Of a stretch of DNA of 64,000 bases, positions 45,001 to 53,363 are shown in pieces; position 1 is the stretch's first letter, and each line of letters opens with the position of its first letter. The position numbers and the translations under genes were made by a program. This DNA comes from Myxococcales bacterium (GTDB taxonomy: Bacteria; Myxococcota_A; UBA9042), in assembly GCA_947491025.1 (NCBI GenBank), contig CANLIC010000017.1:25505-89504 (forward strand), written 5' to 3'. Below the pieces are notes generated by a model. That model was given only the letters and a program-made list of their open reading frames with translations, searched no databases and was not told the origin of the DNA.

Positions 45001-46395
45001 GCACGCGCCGGAGTTCTTGGCCACGGCGAAGCAGCCGGTCTGCGGCGCGCAGCCGTCGTTGGTGCAGATGTTGCCGTCGTCGCAAGCCTTGCTGACCGTG
45101 TAGTCCTCGCCCGTGCACTTGCCCTTCACGCAGGCGTCCTTGGCGGTGCACTTGTTGCCGTCATCGCAGGTCGCGCCGTCGGCAACGGGGGTGCTGCCGC
45201 AGGTGCCGGTCTTGGGATCGCAGGCGTCGTCGGTGCAGGCGTTGCCGTCATTGCACTTCAGCGGAGCGCCGCCGCACTTGCCGCTGGTGCAGACGTCGTT
45301 CTGGGTGCAGGGGTCTTCATCGCTGCACGAGGCGCCGTTGCTGGCGTTGCTCTGGGTGATGACCGGCGTCGCGCCGGTGCCGACACACTTGACCAAGATG
45401 CAGGCGTTGGCCGGCACGGCCGCGGCCACGGTGGGACCGTCGCAGGCGCCGCCTTTGCACTCGTCTGGGCCGGTGCAGGAGTCGCCGTCGTTGCAGCTGA
45501 CGCCGTCTTGGTGCGGCTCTTCGACGCAGCCCTTGGCCTTGTCGCAGCTCGCCTTGGCGCAGCCCGAGGTGGCGGTGCAGGTCACCGGCGCGCCGGAGAC
45601 GCAGGCGCCGACGGCGTCGCACTTGTCGCCTGCCGTGCACTGATCGCCGTCGTCGCAGGCCTTATCCTTCTCAAGGGGCGTGTGCACGCACTTCTTGACC
45701 GCATCGCACTCGTCGAGCGTGCAGCTCTGGTCGTCGTCGCAGGTCTTGGCAACGTCGATCTGGATGCCGCCGCACGTGCCGAAGCCACAGACGTCATTGT
45801 CGGTGCAGGCGTTCTTATCGTCGCAGGGGCGCTTGAGGCCGGCTGGGACGTCGTTGAGGCTGCACTCGCCGAGGTCGTTGCAGGTTGCATCTTTGCAAGT
45901 GTCGCTGTTGGCGCACTCGATTTTGCCGTCGCAGGTGCCCTCGGCGGTGCACTTGTCGCCGACCGTGCACTTCTTGCCGTCGTCGCACGTGGTGTCGGCG
46001 GCTGCCGGCGCGGTAGCGCAGACGCCCTCCTTGCAGACGGCGCGCTCGCAGGCACCCAACTTCAGAGTCGCGCAGTCGACCGCTGCGTCGACGCAAGCGC
46101 CGGTGGCGGTTTCGGTCTCAGCCGTATCGAGGTCAGGCTTGATGTCGCTGCCGGTGATGCTGTCCGCGGTGTCCGGGTCGCCGGTATCGACACCCGCGCC
46201 GGTGTCCGCGGGCGGCTCCTCCGGCGAGGAGCAAGCGGCAGCGGCCAGCGCGAGCAGCGCCGCCGTCGCCAACCAGCGGAGGCGGAGTGCCCGCAGGTCT
46301 GCCGCGGAGGGGCTGCCTAGGGCGTCGAAGTGTTCTGGGAACACTTCGTGACCGCGACGGGTTGGGGTAGAGGTCGCCAGGAGCGGAATACGCAT
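39064..46395 (-). CDS. Giant Cys-repeat lipoprotein with C-terminal beta-sandwich modules
   Basis: 2443 residues. The N-terminal signal, preceded by a basic region, ends in the lipobox AAAAC. After an acidic Asp/Thr linker come dozens of short Cys units of the type CDDGNxCTxDxCDxxxGC, filling roughly residues 85-1880. They are interrupted by a few variants (for example SECTKWDDGNLCNGTF). The last 550 residues hold three beta-rich modules separated by Cys pairs (CGPSC, CTWLC), containing INDTFIEFES, LIDDISVTG and VYIDDMQI. These resemble jelly-roll/MAM-type carbohydrate- or protein-binding folds. The Cys count implies extensive disulfides and an extracellular position. AAAGGAAG precedes ATG 46395. 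It is divergent from a related 637-residue gene. Adhesion or structural roles are possible; function is unknown. Confidence 0.82.
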   Translation of the reverse strand: MRIPLLATSTPTRRGHEVFPEHFDALGSPSAADLRALRLRWLATAALLALAAAACSSPEEPPADTGAGVDTGDPDTADSITGSDIKPDLDTAETETATGACVDAAVDCATLKLGACERAVCKEGVCATAPAAADTTCDDGKKCTVGDKCTAEGTCDGKIECANSDTCKDATCNDLGECSLNDVPAGLKRPCDDKNACTDNDVCGFGTCGGIQIDVAKTCDDDQSCTLDECDAVKKCVHTPLEKDKACDDGDQCTAGDKCDAVGACVSGAPVTCTATSGCAKASCDKAKGCVEEPHQDGVSCNDGDSCTGPDECKGGACDGPTVAAAVPANACILVKCVGTGATPVITQSNASNGASCSDEDPCTQNDVCTSGKCGGAPLKCNDGNACTDDACDPKTGTCGSTPVADGATCDDGNKCTAKDACVKGKCTGEDYTVSKACDDGNICTNDGCAPQTGCFAVAKNSGACDDGDKCTDAAACVAGKCIGKAKVCNDNNPCTNDICDKDTGTCKSTQFDGPCSDGNACTEKDTCATGKCAGTQKVCDDKNGCTSDTCDSVKGCQNLPKLGGTPCDDAIGCTTNDQCSGGVCTGTNSCVTCDSDTECAKYDDGNVCTGILKCLQTTKGKVCDTDAKSVVVCPAPADPSCGASLCDPANGQCSIKTKAVGTPCNGGNKCLTQTSCDASGLCKGTAVVCNDGNPCTDDSCDAQKGCIYKARADGEKCDDGSACTPTESCKAGVCFSPVNNCGCSADSECTKWDDGNLCNGTFACIAKFCSKKPNSEIKCDPSKDACKDNTCATSTGKCGEVSKKEGTTCVDNDVCTIQEVCIGGVCKTNAKQACDDNSPCTFDVCDPVFGCANAPVGVGGPCNDGIVCTQADKCDKDGKCAGKKLECDDDNPCTIDVCDSKSGKCAALLDNNLKCDDGDPCSTGDKCLDGICKAVGVKCDDSNPCTVDGCDGKGGCKNILQPDKDCDDGDACTVIDRCSQLGKCAGKKKDCDDANPCTIESCNKGICAVSPATDKPCNDGNACTEKDACSNKGDCSSSPVNCEDDNPCTKVAGPCSTVNGCTIVPDDGKSCNDGSLCTINDKCSGTACQGIKLPCDDSNICTNDSCDPKKGCVNEQNTCNDGNDCTFDKCDLSKGCQSSALDGFQPCDDGDKCTDKGQCNKDKCLSKVVNCDDKNPCTVDTCDSKKGCANLPDENTQTLCSDDNICTDDFCDGKGKCAGKPKECDDGNPCTQDSCDKLKGCVTDDLKEGSACDDSDPCSEKTVCQGGFCSGGNYDKCPACENGLDSDCKLYDDNDSCNGKYTCKKKKPSDKAGYCLFDETKIVCDTTVDTPCAKNTCDTLDGVCKVKQLVNGAACSDGIACTVGDFCQNGQCKTGGVADCSVVEDACNSGACVEKVDSAKGYECVPLPKAGTITCDADGSGCTAHDKCSKGACKAGDPVDCSVVAGECELAACVKDGPNGFTCKITVAKDGSACEDDQLCTANDTCKAGKCQPGLGTYDCKNEIDAACAVPTCDKAVNGGQGGCIGKPTNEGKLCNADANGCTTNDLCVQGFCVPGVPVNCSEKNSTCAVGACKSLGDTSFECIAAPVKESKPCEADNNGCTLDDHCEIGKCVPGKLMDCSKLNGNAGCLVGACEKISSSQGNCVAKPAKLNTPCNSDDNGCTKDDACNADGACLPGAAVNCLAQGNSCATGTCSTKGASAFECGGDPKPDGTKCDADGDGCTIDDTCTKGKCVIGKAADCSKEAKSVCIAGGCNNKGSTAFLCEPTPVKEGSPCDADKNGCTVNDGCKFGFCEPGPLESCKDFQGPCVDAACQDKGGTSFTCAVTNKESYPPFLETVLCDPAAKAGEKGSCVANYICTLGTKDAKEGTCVPKVTVACSDGDLCSEEDACSNGKCIGVKPKDCDDEDDCTLDLCSKGECSHQPIAGCSVCINDTFIEFESTNWIPRVNDPFLVYQRATFNNPAGGKEGNLQITWDGSKLQADPLENDPVPVLRYMHKRMYVAPDLVPVLRFGVLSTMADTECMALYIDDNTQIWQHCGKMAGDFGNDARKIKISLAKHVGRWIDLEFRVTVKKTKLTKGEVKLDFIALRGACGPSCIGEGMEVPSGVDGAPTLGLDARLPPAWRRTATASGYLNWVGTDKAARSGIASMVATYAGPSASGKAETTIITLPAVTPGTGARLAFGLQILEVGQAGCSDGDRLLVRVGGDVVLERCDVITAWKLETIDLAKYANKTVDIEFVVESGTAQTAKGSFLIDDISVTGACTWLCHSESFDSMSQLTWGNFDNKNQPSKWKVALAKDQKTSGTSSLLVQNPTTLKVGDQAFISPGLESEPWLRLPLNGATLVMQTNAFIDPDVCAAGASAAPFAFGITTPGAKAPAPGAVQTNNNFIWTGCKSTSGWAKVSQPVGDSLLGSFMRPLISGQITQGIKAVKVYIDDMQIICK

Positions 46396-46441
46396 GTCGT
46401 GCTTCCTTTCGCCCGAGACGACGGGCAGAGGACGTCTCTTG

Positions 46442-46470
46442 AGGCTAGCAACCCTGTGAACGTCGCGCAA
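46442..46470 (-). promoter_or_regulatory. Promoter candidate for the giant Cys-repeat gene
   Basis: On the minus strand TTGCGC, 17 bases, TAGCCT. Transcription would start about 40 bases before ATG 46395. It forms one arm of a divergent pair with 46601-46629. Confidence 0.4.
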
Positions 46471-46600
46471 GAAGCCGCACCAGACAAGCGTGTCCATAGG
46501 CGATTGCCGCCGGTCGGCCGACCGCTGGACGAGTCCTCTGAGTCAAAGGTGGTCGGGGCGGGACGTCCCCAGGGGCAGGGCGGTGTCGAGTCGGCGCGCG

Positions 46601-46629
46601 TTGATCCCCCGGCCGGCGGCAGGTAAGCT
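46601..46629 (+). promoter_or_regulatory. Promoter candidate for the MopE-motif Cys-repeat gene
   Basis: TTGATC, 17 bases, TAAGCT. Transcription would start about 40 bases before ATG 46677. Confidence 0.42.
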
Positions 46630-46676
46630 CTCTCAGCCTCTCGCCGCGGCGGCGGAGCGGGAGCCGAGGAGGCTGG

Positions 46677-48590
46677 ATGGGCGGCATGGCGACCAACGAA
46701 CCTTCGACGCTGCGCGAGGCCTTGCGGCGGGCGCGGGGCGCGGGGTCGCAGCGCGCCGCGGCGGCCTGCACGCTGTGGGCGCTGATGCTGGTGGGCGCTT
46801 GCTCGGAGGACGCCCCTGGCAGCGGCAAGGGGCAAGGCGCTGGCGGCGGCATCTTCGACGACATTGGCGGCGTGGACGACTCGGGCCCACTCTTTGATGT
46901 GGGCGGCGAGGACGTTGCGCCCGTGGATGTCGAGCCTGAGCCTGGCGCTTTCGGCGCGCCGTGCAAGGGCAATGGCGACTGCGATTCGGGCCTATGCATC
47001 CAGGCCGCTGACGGCAAGGTCTGCACCGAGTTGTGTGTCGAGACCTGCCAGCCCGGCTGGAACTGTGCTGCCAAGCTCGCCAATGGCACCGACCAGGTCT
47101 TTTTGTGTGTGCCCTTGTTCGTGTCGCTCTGCGACCCCTGCAACGACAACCTGCAGTGCAACGAGGAAGGCAAGAGCGGCAACGTCTGCATCAGCTTCGG
47201 CGCGGCAGGCTCGTTCTGCGGCGTCGCGTGTGACGAAGTCGACCCGGAGTGCCCGACGGGCTACAGTTGCCAGTCGGTCGTCGACAAGAAGTCGGGCCTC
47301 ACCTCGCACCAGTGCGTGCGGACGACGGGCCTCTGCACGTGCAGCCGGCGGGCGGTCGAGCTGGCGCTGGAGACAACCTGCACCAGCAACAACCTCTACG
47401 GCAGCTGTGTCGGATCGCGCCACTGCATGGCCACCGGCCTGTCGCAGTGCGGCGCCCCGGTCCCGGCAGAGGAGGCCTGCAACGGCGTCGACGACGACTG
47501 CAACGGCAAGACCGACGACTTCGCCGCTGGCGTCGCTAAGTGCAATAAGTCCAATCAGTTTGGCAGCTGCCCCGGCAAGGTCTTGGCCTGCGAGGACGGC
47601 AAGCCGGTCTGTGACGCCCTTGAGGCCAAGCCGGAGCAATGCAATGGCATCGACGACAACTGCGACGGCAAGACCGACGAGGGCATCTGCGACGACGGCC
47701 AAGACTGCACCATCGATAGCTGCGACAGCGCCGGCGGCTGCAAGCACAAGGGCGTGACTGGCACCAAATGCAGCGACGACGGCGACCCATGCACCAACGA
47801 TCTGTGCAATGAAGACGGGCAGTGTGCCCACAAGCCGGTCGCGGGCATGGTCTGCGACGACGGTTCGATTTGCACCCAGACCGACAAGTGCGTCGCCGGA
47901 ACCTGCGTCGGCGGCAATACCTTGGGCTGCGACGACAAAGACCCCTGCACCAGCGACGCGTGCGACCCGTTCACCGGCTGCACCCACAGCCCGGCCTCCG
48001 ACGCGGTCTGTACCGACGACGGCCTGCCTTGCACGCTGGATCAGTGCCAGGACGGCAAGTGCGTGCACAAGGCCAACGAGGGCGGCGCCTGCACCGACGA
48101 CGGCAAGCCCTGCACTCTCGACACCTGCGCCAACGGCATCTGCACCCACCCGCTCAGCTCGGGCGGCTGCGACGACGGCAACCCGTGCACCGAGAACGAC
48201 GTCTGTTCGGGTGGCGCCTGCCAGGCGGGCACCAACAAGAGCTGCAATGACGGCCAGCAGTGCACCCAGGACAGCTGTGACCCGAAGCAGGGCTGCCAGC
48301 ACAGCACCCAAGCGATGGACTTCAAGCCCTGCACCGCAGGGGCCGCAGAGTGCCCGGTCGGCTTCTGCAACGGCGGCTTCTGTGCCTCCAAGGCCAACGA
48401 GCCCTGTGAGACCAAGGTCAAGGTCGACCTGTGCAGCTCGGTCAAAGCGCTCGGCACCTGCACGTCGGGCGGCAAGTGCGTGGCCAAGACGATCCCTGAG
48501 GGCTACACGTGCCCTGGCTGCAAGTCGGTCTGCATCAAGTGCGGCTTCCTGCCGATCTGCCTCGACTTGTTCTTCTCATCGCTGCCGTAG
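46677..48590 (+). CDS. Cys-repeat lipoprotein with MopE-type motifs
   Basis: 637 residues. The signal peptide ends in LVGAC (lipobox), followed by a Gly/Asp-rich linker to about residue 85. A Cys-rich module (CKGNGDCDSGLC ... CSRRAV) precedes two MopE-type putative metal-binding motifs, EACNGVDDDCNGKTDDF and EQCNGIDDNCDGKTDEG. Then come Cys units of the same CDDGxxCTxDxC type as in the divergent giant gene, to the C-terminus, which ends in a hydrophobic tail (PICLDLFFSSLP). MopE motifs are known from copper-associated surface proteins of methanotrophs and are common in myxobacteria; the metal here is unknown. AGGAGG precedes the ATG. The shared repeat points to common origin with the neighbour. 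Confidence 0.82.
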   Translation: MGGMATNEPSTLREALRRARGAGSQRAAAACTLWALMLVGACSEDAPGSGKGQGAGGGIFDDIGGVDDSGPLFDVGGEDVAPVDVEPEPGAFGAPCKGNGDCDSGLCIQAADGKVCTELCVETCQPGWNCAAKLANGTDQVFLCVPLFVSLCDPCNDNLQCNEEGKSGNVCISFGAAGSFCGVACDEVDPECPTGYSCQSVVDKKSGLTSHQCVRTTGLCTCSRRAVELALETTCTSNNLYGSCVGSRHCMATGLSQCGAPVPAEEACNGVDDDCNGKTDDFAAGVAKCNKSNQFGSCPGKVLACEDGKPVCDALEAKPEQCNGIDDNCDGKTDEGICDDGQDCTIDSCDSAGGCKHKGVTGTKCSDDGDPCTNDLCNEDGQCAHKPVAGMVCDDGSICTQTDKCVAGTCVGGNTLGCDDKDPCTSDACDPFTGCTHSPASDAVCTDDGLPCTLDQCQDGKCVHKANEGGACTDDGKPCTLDTCANGICTHPLSSGGCDDGNPCTENDVCSGGACQAGTNKSCNDGQQCTQDSCDPKQGCQHSTQAMDFKPCTAGAAECPVGFCNGGFCASKANEPCETKVKVDLCSSVKALGTCTSGGKCVAKTIPEGYTCPGCKSVCIKCGFLPICLDLFFSSLP

Positions 48591-48620
48591 CTGGAAGCGG
48601 CGCTAGGGTCGCCGAGGGCG

Positions 48621-48638
48621 TGGATCTGCGCTGATCCA
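48621..48638 (+). terminator. Hairpin after the MopE-motif gene
   Basis: TGGATC, TGCGCT loop, GATCCA, 30 bases past the stop. No U-run follows. Confidence 0.33.
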
Positions 48639-48732
48639 GGTCGTCGCCGCATTTGGACAGACCGGCCCGTGTCATGCTTGGCGACGGCGAAGGTCGTTCG
48701 CTCGCAGCCACACCGGCGCGCTGAGACGGGAA

Positions 48733-48762
48733 TTGGCCGTCAGCGCGCGGTCGGGCTATCGT
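48733..48762 (+). promoter_or_regulatory. Promoter candidate for the tamB-tamA pair
   Basis: TTGGCC, 18 bases, TATCGT. Four of six positions match in both elements. Transcription would start about 85 bases before the GTG at 48855. Confidence 0.35.
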
Positions 48763-48854
48763 CGGTCGGCCTTGGCCATCGCGCCGGGTCGGCCTTCGGC
48801 GCGGCGGGCGCCTCTTGGGCGTACGTTCGCGGCGCGACAGGAGCGTGAAAAGCG

Positions 48855-51800
48855 GTGGACCGCGGCGACGGAGCGACGGCGCAGGTATGGAGCAGGGCTC
48901 GGCGCGTGTTGCGCTTGGCGCTGCGCTTGTCGGCTGCGAGCGCCTATCAGCTGACGGTGCGCGCGGCGGTGACGCTGACGACGGCGCTGCTGTTCGTGTA
49001 CTTCACCGTCAATTCGCCTTCAGTGGTCGCGCGGTTCGGTGACCTGTTGGCCGACGCGCTGCCAGGCAAGGTGGCGATCGCTGGGCTGCGTTGGGGACCT
49101 TCGCCGGGAACGCTGGTGGTCTCGGGGCTGACGCTGAGAGATCCGGATGGCGTGCTCGTCCTGCAGGCGGGCCGAGTCGATGTCGAGATCGCCTGGCTGG
49201 CGCTGCTGCAGGATGTGCTCGACGGCGATGACGCGCTGCGGGTTCGGGTGGTCGACCTCGGGCTGTCGAGCCTGGAGCTGCGCCTGGAAGAGACGGCCAG
49301 CGGCGAGCTGCGGTTGATGCGGGCGCTGGCGCGACCGCCTCCGCCCGATGAACCGCCGTCGACGCTGCGGCTCGAGCTCGAATTCGACGCCATCCACTTG
49401 CGCGATGCGACGTTTGCCATGGACCTCGCCGGCAGCAAGGTCGCCATCGAAGGGCTGCGCGCCGACGTGGAGCTTGCGGTCGACGTCACGCCGACCGCGA
49501 CCGCCGTCGAGTGGACCTTGCGCGGGGTCAAGGCGCGCCAGGCCGGCATCGAACTGGACGGTTTCGCCGCCGCGGGGCTGGCGCAGCTGCCGAGCGGGGC
49601 GTTGGCGATTGAGAGCGCGTCGGGCGACTTGGCGCACGCGCGGCTACGCGACGTACGGATCACCGGCGATGCGACGCGTCTGGAGCGGGGCGACATCGAC
49701 GTGCGGTGGGCACCGGAGCTGGCGGTGGCTGTGCGACGGGCAGCGTTGACCATCAAGAGCCCGGAGGAGCCGTTCATGCGGCCCTTCCTCGGCGACCTCT
49801 TCGCCGCCGAGGCACGCTACATCGGCGAGGTCGACTACGACGCCTCGGGTCGGACCGTCGCCCGCGGCGAGATCGAGGGCCAGGGGCGAATGGTCGGCTT
49901 CGACGTGGGTCGGCTGACAGCGAAAATCGAGGTACAGACGCCAACCGAGGCGGGCGATCCGGTCGATGTCGATGTCATCGACTTGGCGGTCCAGGCCTTC
50001 GGCGGCGAGCTGCGTAGCGATCGGCTGCACTACCGGCTGGGCAAGGACGGCTGGCAGCGGGTCACGACCAAGCTCGGGCTGCGCCAAATCGCCAGCGCCG
50101 AGGCGCTGACCGCGCCAGGCGTCGGTTTGGCGCTGGCGGCGGCGCTGCCGATGGCGGCGACGCTCGATGGCGATTGCGCAGTCGATGTGCGCCTGCGCGG
50201 CGGCGGCAGCACACCGCTCGAACTCTACGTCCGCACCGATCTCGACCTGACCATCGGCCGGGACCCGCGCGCAAGCTGGTTGCCGGCTTCACTGCCGACG
50301 CTCTACCTGCGAGGCGGCGTCGACACCACCATGGCGCCTAGCGCCGATCCGCCGCAGCCGCTGACCGTCGCCCTGCGCGGCCTGGTGCTGGCCGATCGCC
50401 GCGACGAGTTGGGGCCTAGCCTCGGTTCGACTGCGACGTGGGCACAGCTCGATGGCGCACTCGACCTCGCAGCCAAGACCATGGAGCTGAGCGGTGGGAT
50501 GCAGCTGCCGGCGCTCGGATCTCTGCTGCGCGGCTTTGGCGTCGAGGGCGTCGACGGTGCCTTGTCGTTGCAAGACCTCAAGGTGCAGGGGCCCCTGCTG
50601 GCGCCGACGGTGCAGGTCGGGGTCCGCGGCCGCAACTTGCGCGCCGCAGGCGTCGCGATCGAGTCCTTGCGGGCCGATCTAGCGCTCGGCGATGGCGTTC
50701 TGGCGCTTCGCTCGGTTTCGGCGCAGTTGGCGCAGGGCGCGGTGACTGGTGCGCTGTCGCTCGACCTTTACCGGAACGATCTCACTGAGCTGCGCCAGCC
50801 GCTCGTGCTGCACGGCCGCAAGGTGGCGCTGCGCGACGTCGAGCTCAGCGCGCTCCTTGGCGACCTCGGCGTGCGCGGCGTCGCCGGCCGGGCGCGGGTC
50901 GACGGTCTCGATTTCTCCATGGCGCTCGACCGGCCGGTGGAGACGTTTCGCGGCAGCGGCCACGTCCACGTTCAGGCGCTCGCCGCCGCCGACGAGCGCT
51001 TTGAGCGGCTGGACGCCGATGTGCGGATCGGTGGCGGGGCGATCGACATCAGCGGCCTGGAGCTGATCGTGCCGCCGCTGTTCCGGTTCGGCCAGCCTTC
51101 GCTCGGCGTGCGCGGCCTTGTCTCCGGGTCGCTGCGCTACCGCATGGCGTCGGGCGCCTGGTCGGTCGATCTTCAGGTGCCGACGCTACGCTTTGACCAG
51201 TTCGGCGCCGTACGCAAGCTCGGGATGCCGCTGCGTGGCCGCATGGATGGCCGAGTGGTCGCGAGCGGCGATGGGCGCGACCTGCAGATCGATGGCGCGC
51301 TGACACGTGTGACCCTGCGCGAGCTGGCGTGGGACGCGATCGTGATGGGAGACGCAGAGGTCCAGATCAGCAAGGCGACGGGGCAGCCGGCGATGCTGGC
51401 CAGCGACGCGTTCTTTCCGCGCTTCAAGCTGCTCGCCGGTTCGTCGGTCCACTTTCGCAAGCTGGTGCCAGAGGTGGTGGCGCTCCAGCTCAACGCCGAT
51501 CGCTTCGATCCCTATGTGCTGCTGGCGCTGCCGCCGATGGACGGCATCAAGCTCTTCGTCGGCGGGCGCGCCGAGTTTCGCCTCGACTTCCGGCCCGGGC
51601 AGCCCGTGTTCATGGTCGACGCCCACCTGCAGCCGGGCGAGCTCGAGGTCGAGATGCAGAACGGCATCGACCCGATCCGCAACCGGATGCCTGCGACCGT
51701 GCGGGTGTTGCCGGACCGGGTGGAATTCGACAGCACCGAGCTCGTCATCAGCGGCAACGCCGTCGAGCTGTGCGGCGCTTTCTTGTACCCGAATGCGGAG

Positions 51801-53363
51801 CGCGGCGAGCCGTCGCGGCTGCGGCTCTACCTCGCCGGGTCCTTGGATGTTCCCCGCTTTGGCGCCCTTGCCGAGAGCATGGCGAATCTTGAGCTCGGCT
51901 TCGACATCGGGCAGGACCCGGAAGTCCAGGCAGATCCAGGCTCGCGGTGCTTGCAGGGTCGGTTGTCGCGGATCGGAAAGATGCGCATCGCTGGGCCACT
52001 CGACGCCCTGCAGCCGCGCGGCCAGCTCGTGCTTCGGGCATCGCGTCTGTTGCCGCGCGGCTATGGCCGAGAGATCGCGCTGGCGGCGGGCGCTCGGCTT
52101 CACCTGGCGACGGACGACGCCGGCCGGCTGCGGGTCGAGATCCCGGACAAGGCGCCCCTTGAGGGCCGCGTCGACGACGGTCGCTTCCGCGTCCATGGTA
52201 GCGCCTCGCTGAACGGCTATCAGACCGAGGACGTCGACCTGCGGGTCTCGGGCGTCGACCTCGCCTACGTCGCGCCCAAGGAGTACTCGGTCGTGGTCTC
52301 GCCGACGCTGCGCTTCCGCGGCGAGCGCCTCGGCGACGCCGCACGCCGCAAGATGATGCTGAGCGGTGAGGTCATCGTCACCGAGGGCGCGTACACCCGA
52401 TCATTCGACCTCGTAGGCCGAGTCATCGGTGGCGTCCGCGGCCGGGAGCTGGACACCTACAGCGCGCCACTGCTTGAGCGCATGCCGTGGCTTGGCGCGA
52501 TCGGTCTGGCTGTGGGTGTGCGCGGGCAGAATTTCGAGGTCCTGTCGCGCTTCCCCATCGGTCGTGCCGACCTCGAGCTGGGCTTCGACATGAAGGTCCG
52601 CGGCACCTTCGCCGATCCAGAGCTCTATGGCCGGGTCGACGTGTTGCCCGGCAGCCTCCTGACCTACGACCTGTTCCGTCGCGAGTTCGAGGTCACCGAA
52701 GGCTCGATCGACTTCAATGGCGCCATCGACCGCGCCTGGTTGAGCATGAACGCGCGCACCGAAATTGCGCTCGACGACGCCAGCACGAGCGCTGCCGCCA
52801 GCGTGACCTCGAGCGTCGGCCCCAACTTGTCGAGCAGCGGCACGCGGCAGCTCAACAAGGTGGTGGTGACGGTCGGGCTGAGCGGCCCTCTAGACGACGC
52901 CCGGAGGCTGAATATCCAGCTAAGTTCAACGCCGAGCTACGGCCCTGAGGACATTCAGACCCTTATCGCCTTCGGCCAGCTGCGCACTGGCGTCGGCTCC
53001 GGCGCCCTCGGCAGCCGCACCAACGTCGGCTTCATCACCGACGACATCGCCGGCGCGGTGTCCAAGGCGCTGCTGTCGACGTTCGTCGACTCGGTCACGT
53101 TTGGCATCGCGACGGCGGGCGGTGTCAACGTGCGGGTGGTGACCAGCCTTGGGAAGTCGATTCAGCTGACCGGCGAGTACTACGGCGAATTCGCTGGCAT
53201 CAGCACGGGCAGCGCCACCCTGAGCATCCGACTTGGCGAGCGGCTTTCGCTCGACGGGCTGCTGCGCATCAATCAGGCCAGCGCAGCCGCGAGCACGGGC
53301 CAGCAGGTCAACGTCAACGAGGCCAAGCTGCGCTTTCGCGTGCCGCTGACGGAGACCTGGTGA
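48855..53363 (+). CDS. TamB-like translocation and assembly protein
   Basis: 1502 residues. An N-terminal membrane anchor (AVTLTTALLFVYFTVNS, about 40-56) is followed by a very long, mostly beta-strand region, as in AsmA/TamB-type proteins that span the periplasm as a hydrophobic groove. The conserved TamB C-terminal domain is recognisable: MPWLGAIGLAVGVRG, then GTFADPELYGRVDVLPGSLL and FEVTEGSIDFNG. A low-complexity Ser/Ala stretch (about 1310-1330) precedes the final strands. The start is GTG at 48855. Its stop overlaps the start of the Omp85 gene (GTGA). TamB works with TamA in outer-membrane protein insertion, or in lipid transport; which applies here is unknown. Confidence 0.85.
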   Translation: MDRGDGATAQVWSRARRVLRLALRLSAASAYQLTVRAAVTLTTALLFVYFTVNSPSVVARFGDLLADALPGKVAIAGLRWGPSPGTLVVSGLTLRDPDGVLVLQAGRVDVEIAWLALLQDVLDGDDALRVRVVDLGLSSLELRLEETASGELRLMRALARPPPPDEPPSTLRLELEFDAIHLRDATFAMDLAGSKVAIEGLRADVELAVDVTPTATAVEWTLRGVKARQAGIELDGFAAAGLAQLPSGALAIESASGDLAHARLRDVRITGDATRLERGDIDVRWAPELAVAVRRAALTIKSPEEPFMRPFLGDLFAAEARYIGEVDYDASGRTVARGEIEGQGRMVGFDVGRLTAKIEVQTPTEAGDPVDVDVIDLAVQAFGGELRSDRLHYRLGKDGWQRVTTKLGLRQIASAEALTAPGVGLALAAALPMAATLDGDCAVDVRLRGGGSTPLELYVRTDLDLTIGRDPRASWLPASLPTLYLRGGVDTTMAPSADPPQPLTVALRGLVLADRRDELGPSLGSTATWAQLDGALDLAAKTMELSGGMQLPALGSLLRGFGVEGVDGALSLQDLKVQGPLLAPTVQVGVRGRNLRAAGVAIESLRADLALGDGVLALRSVSAQLAQGAVTGALSLDLYRNDLTELRQPLVLHGRKVALRDVELSALLGDLGVRGVAGRARVDGLDFSMALDRPVETFRGSGHVHVQALAAADERFERLDADVRIGGGAIDISGLELIVPPLFRFGQPSLGVRGLVSGSLRYRMASGAWSVDLQVPTLRFDQFGAVRKLGMPLRGRMDGRVVASGDGRDLQIDGALTRVTLRELAWDAIVMGDAEVQISKATGQPAMLASDAFFPRFKLLAGSSVHFRKLVPEVVALQLNADRFDPYVLLALPPMDGIKLFVGGRAEFRLDFRPGQPVFMVDAHLQPGELEVEMQNGIDPIRNRMPATVRVLPDRVEFDSTELVISGNAVELCGAFLYPNAERGEPSRLRLYLAGSLDVPRFGALAESMANLELGFDIGQDPEVQADPGSRCLQGRLSRIGKMRIAGPLDALQPRGQLVLRASRLLPRGYGREIALAAGARLHLATDDAGRLRVEIPDKAPLEGRVDDGRFRVHGSASLNGYQTEDVDLRVSGVDLAYVAPKEYSVVVSPTLRFRGERLGDAARRKMMLSGEVIVTEGAYTRSFDLVGRVIGGVRGRELDTYSAPLLERMPWLGAIGLAVGVRGQNFEVLSRFPIGRADLELGFDMKVRGTFADPELYGRVDVLPGSLLTYDLFRREFEVTEGSIDFNGAIDRAWLSMNARTEIALDDASTSAAASVTSSVGPNLSSSGTRQLNKVVVTVGLSGPLDDARRLNIQLSSTPSYGPEDIQTLIAFGQLRTGVGSGALGSRTNVGFITDDIAGAVSKALLSTFVDSVTFGIATAGGVNVRVVTSLGKSIQLTGEYYGEFAGISTGSATLSIRLGERLSLDGLLRINQASAAASTGQQVNVNEAKLRFRVPLTETW

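Noticed and set aside
43510..46320. A 936-codon plus-strand frame antisense to the giant Cys-repeat gene
   Set aside because: Its Ala/Val-rich product is a by-product of the repeated GC-rich codons on the other strand. It has no domain, signal or ribosome site, and the minus frame has a clear lipoprotein architecture.
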